From an uncultured Bryobacterales bacterium (GTDB lineage: Bacteria; Acidobacteriota; Terriglobia; Bryobacterales; Bryobacteraceae), in NCBI GenBank assembly GCA_937959285.1, contig CALGAR010000006.1:1-7729 (forward strand): DNA of 7,729 nt, written 5' to 3'. The notes beneath the pieces were generated by a model, which saw only the letters and a list, made by a program, of their open reading frames with translations, ran no database searches and had not been told where the DNA came from. Made by a program: the position numbers and the translations under genes. Numbering within the stretch: the first letter of the stretch is position 1; each line of letters starts with the position of its first letter. Shown here piece after piece: positions 6,237-7,729 of the stretch.

Positions 6237-6238
6237 CG

Positions 6239-6258
6239 TGACGGCTTGATCCGTCAAG
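6239..6258 (+). repeat. Overlapping alternative hairpins in the rpoN-hpf spacer
   Basis: TGACGG (6239-6244) can pair with CCGTCA (6251-6256) around a six-base loop. CTTGA (6245-6249) can instead pair with TCAAG (6254-6258) around TCCG. The two share bases and exclude each other. No T-run follows, so transcription probably reads through into hpf. The hairpins end 12 bases before the hpf Shine-Dalgarno. Confidence 0.45.
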
Positions 6259-6270
6259 TCCTCTGGGAAC

Positions 6271-6274
6271 GAGG
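6271..6274 (+). promoter_or_regulatory. Ribosome binding site of hpf
   Basis: GAGG lies six bases before the hpf ATG. It is a short but well-spaced Shine-Dalgarno, unlike the neighbouring rpoN and lptC-like starts, which have none. Confidence 0.6.
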
Positions 6275-6280
6275 CGCGCA

Positions 6281-6832
6281 ATGAAAGTCACCTACACAGG
6301 GAAGACCGACAAGCTGCTCCCGGAACAGGAGAAGAAGCTTGAGGCGAAATTCTCCAAACTCGGGAAGCTGTTTGACCGAAGAGGTGAAAAGGAAGCCCGG
6401 GTCATCATTAAATCCGAGAGGCATCTGTACCACGCGGAAATTACCGCAAACTGGTACGACAATCCAATTGTCTGTAACGCCTCCGACCCGGACCTTTTCG
6501 GCGCGATTTCTCAGGCGGTTGACAAGCTGGAGAAGCAGATCGTCAAGCTAAGGTCCAAGTGGAGGGACACCAAGCGGACGGCCGCCAAGGGTAAGGCGGC
6601 TAAGCTCGCCCCGGAAACGGCGCCTGAGGAAGAAGAGGCTACCGAGGCGCCTGCGGAGCCTGCACGGCCTCAGATCTTCCGCGTGAACAACCGCCGCAAG
6701 CCCATGACCATCGAAGAGGCGGTTCTCGAAATGGAGAAACGGGACTACCTGGTGTATCGGGACGCTGAGACCGACCGTCTCTCTGTGCTTCTCCGGCGGC
6801 GCGACGGTAACTTCGACCTCGTACAAGCATAA
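6281..6832 (+). CDS. hpf: Ribosome hibernation promoting factor, long form
   Basis: This protein binds the decoding centre of the 30S subunit and, in its long form, joins two 70S ribosomes into inactive 100S dimers. It has 183 residues, complete. The N-terminal S30AE/RaiA domain spans about 1-100 (MKVTYTGKTDKL, then HLYHAEITANWYDNPIVCNASDPDLFGAISQAVDKLEKQIVKLRSK). A low-complexity linker rich in A, P, E and K covers about 100-130. The C-terminal dimerisation domain is 131-183 (FRVNNRRKPMTIEEAVLEME, DYLVYRDAETDRLSVLLRRRDGNFDLV). The basic end of the first domain (KWRDTKRTAAKGK) is usual for ribosome contact. It sits 55 bases after rpoN, as in many bacteria, and only three bases before rapZ, so the two are surely cotranscribed. 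The long form differs from the short E. coli Hpf encoded at the same location. Identity is secure. Confidence 0.97.
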   Translation: MKVTYTGKTDKLLPEQEKKLEAKFSKLGKLFDRRGEKEARVIIKSERHLYHAEITANWYDNPIVCNASDPDLFGAISQAVDKLEKQIVKLRSKWRDTKRTAAKGKAAKLAPETAPEEEEATEAPAEPARPQIFRVNNRRKPMTIEEAVLEMEKRDYLVYRDAETDRLSVLLRRRDGNFDLVQA

Positions 6833-6835
6833 GAA

Positions 6836-7729
6836 ATGGCAAAGAAGGCCGGGGTGTCTGCGGGCCGGGGCGACGATCCGGCTTCGCCGGTTGTGCGTCG
6901 CAAGAAAGGCGACGCGGCGAGCCAGCCGGAGGAGCGGGCCGAGAAAAACTCGCCGGAACTGGTCATCATCACGGGATTGAGCGGTTCCGGCAAGGCAACC
7001 GTTCTGAAGAGCTTCGAAGATCTCGGCTATTATTCCGTCGACAATCTGCCCATTGACCTGATTCCCAAGTTCGCGGAACTGACTCATTCCTCCCCGAATA
7101 TCCGCCGCGCGGCGCTTGTCGTGGATATCCGGGAGGGGGAACGCCTGAAGCTATTCCCGGAGATTTACCAGAAGATCCGGGAAATTGCGAAGACTCAGCT
7201 TCTATTTCTCGAAGCGGAGGACGAAGCCTTGGTCCGCCGCTTTAGCGAGACGCGCCGCCCGCACCCGCTCGGCAACCAGCGCAGCGTACTGAAAAGCGTG
7301 AGAACGGAGCGGGACCAGCTCCGGCCGATCCGCAACCTCGCCGACCATATCATCAACACTTCAAAGTTCAATGTCCACGAACTGCGTGAGCTGATTGCGG
7401 AGAAGTTCGGGGGAGACCGCGAAGAGACCCAGATTATGGTCTACGTTGGCAGCTTCGGCTTCCGGCACGGGATCCCTGCCGACAGCGACCTGGTTTTCGA
7501 CGTTCGCTTCCTTCCCAATCCGAACTATATTCCTCAATTCAAAAATCTGACCGGAAAGCACCCCAGCGTTGCGCGTTACATCCGCTCTTTCCCGCAGACC
7601 GTCGAATTTATTGACCGAATCGCGACGCTGCTGATCTACCTTCTGCCCCATTACGTTCACGAGGGGAAGAGCTACCTGACAATTTCGTTCGGCTGCACCG
7701 GCGGCCGCCACCGCTCCAACGGCGAGCTG
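6836..7729 (+). CDS. rapZ: RapZ-type nucleotide-binding protein (YvcJ/RapZ family; C-terminal end beyond window)
   Basis: 298 residues are visible, in frame to the last base, with no stop. By comparison with the E. coli protein about 30 residues are missing after GCTGGRHRS (286-294). In E. coli RapZ binds the small RNAs GlmY and GlmZ and controls glucosamine-6-phosphate synthase; in Bacillus YvcJ hydrolyses nucleotide. The P-loop reads GLSGSGKAT (47-55), followed by FEDLGYYSVDNLP (60-72), the VVDIRE strand (95-100), ETRRPHPL (138-145) and the C-terminal domain with SFGFRHGIP (206-214), FDVRFLPNP (221-229), EGKSYLTI (276-283) and GCTGGRHRS. Two things are odd: alanine follows the P-loop lysine, with threonine one place later, and about 40 extra N-terminal residues rich in K, R, E and D precede the domain. 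The ATG is three bases after the hpf stop and has only a weak AAGAA-type site; GTG at 6854 or 6893 are other starts. The RNA partner in this organism is unknown. Confidence 0.95.
   Translation, partial: MAKKAGVSAGRGDDPASPVVRRKKGDAASQPEERAEKNSPELVIITGLSGSGKATVLKSFEDLGYYSVDNLPIDLIPKFAELTHSSPNIRRAALVVDIREGERLKLFPEIYQKIREIAKTQLLFLEAEDEALVRRFSETRRPHPLGNQRSVLKSVRTERDQLRPIRNLADHIINTSKFNVHELRELIAEKFGGDREETQIMVYVGSFGFRHGIPADSDLVFDVRFLPNPNYIPQFKNLTGKHPSVARYIRSFPQTVEFIDRIATLLIYLLPHYVHEGKSYLTISFGCTGGRHRSNGEL

Noticed and set aside
6239..6258. Intrinsic terminator between rpoN and hpf
   Set aside because: The hairpin is short and is followed by AGTCCTCTGG rather than by a run of T.
5578..6291. 237-codon minus-strand open frame across the 3' part of rpoN
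   Set aside because: It lies opposite the helix-turn-helix and RpoN box of rpoN and runs into the hpf start; it has no supporting motif or ribosome site.
1..7729. A new defence, mobile or biosynthetic system
   Set aside because: All seven genes belong to known housekeeping families in a familiar order, and no repeat array, integrase, transposase, toxin or unassigned gene is visible.

Overview
The window reads as a conserved chromosomal housekeeping region of a Gram-negative (diderm) bacterium with moderately high GC. An Acidobacteriota-type genome is my best guess. The basis is the mix of a CIRCE-controlled groESL operon, a very long fused LptC/OstA-type lipopolysaccharide-export protein, and a compact lptB-rpoN-hpf-rapZ run; this is inference from gene content and order, not from a phylogeny. 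Seven protein genes are supported: five complete, and two cut by the window edges (groEL at the left, rapZ at the right). I see no tRNA, rRNA, CRISPR array, insertion sequence or phage gene, and no gene-free stretch longer than about 240 bases.

Left part (1-1219, minus strand): the groES-groEL chaperonin operon, read right to left. Both genes have good Shine-Dalgarno sequences, and the 5' region carries a clear, slightly degenerate CIRCE operator (1301-1327), so HrcA repression is expected. The 241-base divergent region (1220-1460) also holds a perfect TTGACA hexamer on the minus strand and an 18-base near-perfect palindrome overlapped by a second inverted repeat, neither of which CIRCE explains.

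Centre and right (1461-7729, plus strand): a co-directional run. First comes a 754-residue inner-membrane-anchored protein with an LptC-like N-terminal part followed by several OstA/LptA-like segments. Eight bases later comes lptB, the ATPase of the LPS exporter. After a 155-base spacer with an exact 21-base tandem duplication comes rpoN (sigma-54). Then come long-form hpf (ribosome hibernation) and rapZ, three bases apart. This is the well-known lpt-rpoN-hpf-rapZ neighbourhood, but with no ptsN/hprK gene between hpf and rapZ and no separate lptA before lptB.

Functionally the window combines protein folding under stress (GroESL), LPS transport to the outer membrane (LptC/A-like plus LptB; LptD, LptE, LptF and LptG lie elsewhere), and a regulatory block (RpoN, HPF, RapZ) linking nitrogen and envelope-stress transcription, translational dormancy and probably amino-sugar precursor control. 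I did not find evidence of a new defence, mobile or biosynthetic system. The observations most worth following are the multi-segment LptC/LptA fusion, the palindromes in the groES/lptC divergent region, the RapZ P-loop variant with its extended N-terminus, and the apparent absence of Shine-Dalgarno sequences with -10-like boxes very near the lptC-like and rpoN starts.
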